From Clostridiales bacterium VE202-21 (GTDB lineage: Bacteria > Bacillota > Clostridia > Lachnospirales > Lachnospiraceae), in the NCBI GenBank assembly GCA_000509105.1, contig BAIF02000027.1, positions 47,044 to 111,043 on the forward strand: a DNA stretch of 64,000 nucleotides, read 5' to 3'. The translations under genes and the position numbers were made by a program. Under the pieces are notes generated by a model. The model was not told the DNA's origin and searched no databases. It saw only the letters and a list, made by a program, of their open reading frames with translations. This document shows positions 62,927 through 64,000 of this stretch, in pieces; position 1 is the first letter of the stretch, and each line of letters opens with the position of its first letter.

Positions 62927-63006
62927 GAAAGAGTACGGGAGCCGTACAAAGAATTTAAGAAACTGATAGGCAGATTGCAAAATTAAAATTTGGAGGAGAA
63001 TTAAAG

Positions 63007-63168
63007 ATGATACAAGAACCAGAAATCGGCGATTTTGCAGTGTCTATAGATGGACATTCGGGAATTGTTACGGCAATTAAGGATAGCAATTATGGGCGTA
63101 TGATTTTTATTATCGAGGCAGATGGTAGAGTATACCATTTTCCGATTGATATGTTAGATGAAAATTAA
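63007..63168 (+). CDS. Hypothetical phage protein
   Basis: 53 residues, beta-rich (GDFAVSIDGHSGIVTAI). GGAGG precedes ATG. Shorter than the usual ORF cutoff but well supported by spacing and ribosome site. Confidence 0.55.
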   Translation: MIQEPEIGDFAVSIDGHSGIVTAIKDSNYGRMIFIIEADGRVYHFPIDMLDEN

Positions 63169-63182
63169 AATTCAAGGGAGAG

Positions 63183-63377
63183 ATGAGAATGGATGGAAAA
63201 TGTATGTATTGTGAACACTGTGACCTTATAACAGACAGTGACAATGATCTTAGATGGATATGCACGAAGGTCGAAAGCAGAAATTTCCTCACCGAGATTG
63301 ACTTTGATGATTCTTGCGAAGAGTTCGAAACTGAAAGAAATGAAGAAGAGGATTGGGATCTGGATGAAGAGAATTAA
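63183..63377 (+). CDS. Cys-containing acidic phage protein
   Basis: 64 residues: CMYCEHCDL, WICTKV and DSCEEF, then an Asp/Glu-rich tail. Either ATG 63183 or 63189 may be used after GGGAGAG. Probably metal-binding; function unknown. Confidence 0.55.
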   Translation: MRMDGKCMYCEHCDLITDSDNDLRWICTKVESRNFLTEIDFDDSCEEFETERNEEEDWDLDEEN

Positions 63378-63408
63378 GATTTAGGCAAAATCTAGAAAGG
63401 AATATATT

Positions 63409-63633
63409 ATGTGGACTGATTTGAGTAGATTTAAGGTGATACATGGAGGCAAGGTGCTCAATGCGGTAGCTATAGCAGAAATAAGGATGCCGGAAGGAAT
63501 GGACTGGGAAGATAGGGATACCATTATTAAACCAAAAACAATTGATGTGTTGGCAATCAATGAAGATGGGAATCTGGTATCCATTATGGATGAGGCATGG
63601 ACGTTTCAATTTTTGCCGATAGTATCCAATTAA
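63409..63633 (+). CDS. Hypothetical phage protein
   Basis: 74 residues, mixed alpha/beta, with AAAGGA upstream. No family recognised. Confidence 0.55.
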   Translation: MWTDLSRFKVIHGGKVLNAVAIAEIRMPEGMDWEDRDTIIKPKTIDVLAINEDGNLVSIMDEAWTFQFLPIVSN

Positions 63634-63644
63634 CAATTTTAACA

Positions 63645-63725
63645 TATAGTGGGTGACGGTCATCCCGCTGGGTGCAGAGAGGTTCGAGTCCTCGAACGGA
63701 TTGGTTCGACTCCACCTCGTGCATG
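63645..63725 (+). other. tRNA-like T-arm motifs in an untranslated gap
   Basis: Two T-arm-like hairpins lie in a row: GAGG-TTCGAGT-CCTC and TGG-TTCGACT-CCA. No anticodon arm or acceptor stem completes a tRNA. Could be a decayed tRNA pair or a structured RNA leader of the next gene. Confidence 0.4.
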
Positions 63726-63766
63726 GGGCAAAACCCAGTATATTAAAATTAAGGAGAAGTAATACT

Positions 63767-63994
63767 ATGATATATCCTGCACATTTAGATTCAAAAATTC
63801 CATCTTATACTAAAGGTAAAAAAAAATTATGTAAGAAAAAGATACAAGAAATCTTGTACAAATACGAGTATGACGAAGATTTTATTGAAAATATTGATGA
63901 TAATTTTTGTCAAGGATTTGGAGTTGCAAAAGATATTATTTTTATTTTTTTAAAGGAAGAATATTGGAAACAACGGGAAATGGATAAACCTTAA
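63767..63994 (+). CDS. Hypothetical phage protein
   Basis: 75 residues, Lys-rich N-terminal half and an aromatic, acidic C-terminal half. AAGGAGA precedes ATG 63767; the longer frame from 63653 runs through the tRNA-like stretch and is not preferred. Ends 6 bases before the window edge. Confidence 0.55.
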   Translation: MIYPAHLDSKIPSYTKGKKKLCKKKIQEILYKYEYDEDFIENIDDNFCQGFGVAKDIIFIFLKEEYWKQREMDKP

Positions 63995-64000
63995 AATTAA

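Overview
The window looks like a chromosome segment from an anaerobic gut Firmicute, most likely a Lachnospiraceae (Clostridia) species. Grounds: a PPi-type phosphofructokinase, clostridial-style MutY fused to SfsA, an oxygen-sensitive glycyl radical enzyme with its activase, OPT and NCS1 importers next to peptidase-like genes, strong AGGAGG ribosome sites, and a temperate element typical of this family. Species-level assignment is not possible from the sequence alone.

Layout. 0-10 kb: end of an amino-acid ABC importer, a 297-bp Y-shaped inverted repeat, an SfsA-MutY fusion, a frameshifted TetR and a frameshifted lipid kinase, a glycerophosphodiesterase, a PAP2 enzyme, TrpRS and a GGDEF/PAS/GGDEF/EAL protein. 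10-21 kb: tRNA-Arg, a Crp-type regulator divergent from a YjjI/YjjW glycyl radical pair, then a purine nucleoside module (nucleoside hydrolase, BMP lipoprotein, ABC ATPase with a frameshift, two permeases, 8-oxoguanine deaminase-like amidohydrolase). 21-31 kb: PPi-PFK, UDP-galactopyranose mutase and GtrA, a membrane-tethered pseudokinase, aminotransferase plus glutamate dehydrogenase, a broken LysR gene and a PEP-synthase-like N-terminal protein. 31-41 kb: a catabolic island with two sister LysR regulators sharing the same LysR box, AroM, an OPT transporter, a nitrilase-fold amidohydrolase, an NCS1 permease, two tandem NicX/M29-like enzymes and an M20 dipeptidase. 41-43 kb: two more giant palindromes around a HAAS-domain (DUF1700) membrane protein, and a 70-residue Asn/Ser/Lys-rich peptide gene. 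43-48.5 kb: a fructose-type PTS operon with a URO-D-fold protein and a DeoR regulator, bracketed by two near-identical 39-41 bp palindromes. 48.6-51 kb: RNA methyltransferase, RdgB and a phosphoesterase. 51.1-51.8 kb: six tRNA genes (Pro, Gly, Arg, His, Gln, Lys).

51.8 kb to the end: the integrase-proximal early region of a prophage or related integrative element, inserted at the 3' end of tRNA-Lys. It holds a tyrosine integrase, a LexA/cI-type repressor facing a Cro-like gene across three matching operators, a second XRE repressor with its own tandem operators, a HUH rolling-circle Rep-like protein, an RNase H-fold protein, an HNH protein, a predicted Acb2/Tad1-family anti-defence cyclic-nucleotide sponge and many small ORFs. 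No structural phage genes are in the window; the right end lies beyond it.

Most notable: (1) the two Y-shaped palindromes at 825-1121 and 41351-41642 have almost unrelated stems but the same architecture and the same loop sequences, which looks like a conserved structured element; (2) the linkage of an orphan glycyl radical enzyme to purine salvage; (3) the AroM/OPT/NicX island; (4) the Acb2-like gene and double repressor switch in the prophage. Seven single-base indels, mostly in homopolymers, interrupt otherwise good genes; sequencing error must be excluded before calling them pseudogenes.
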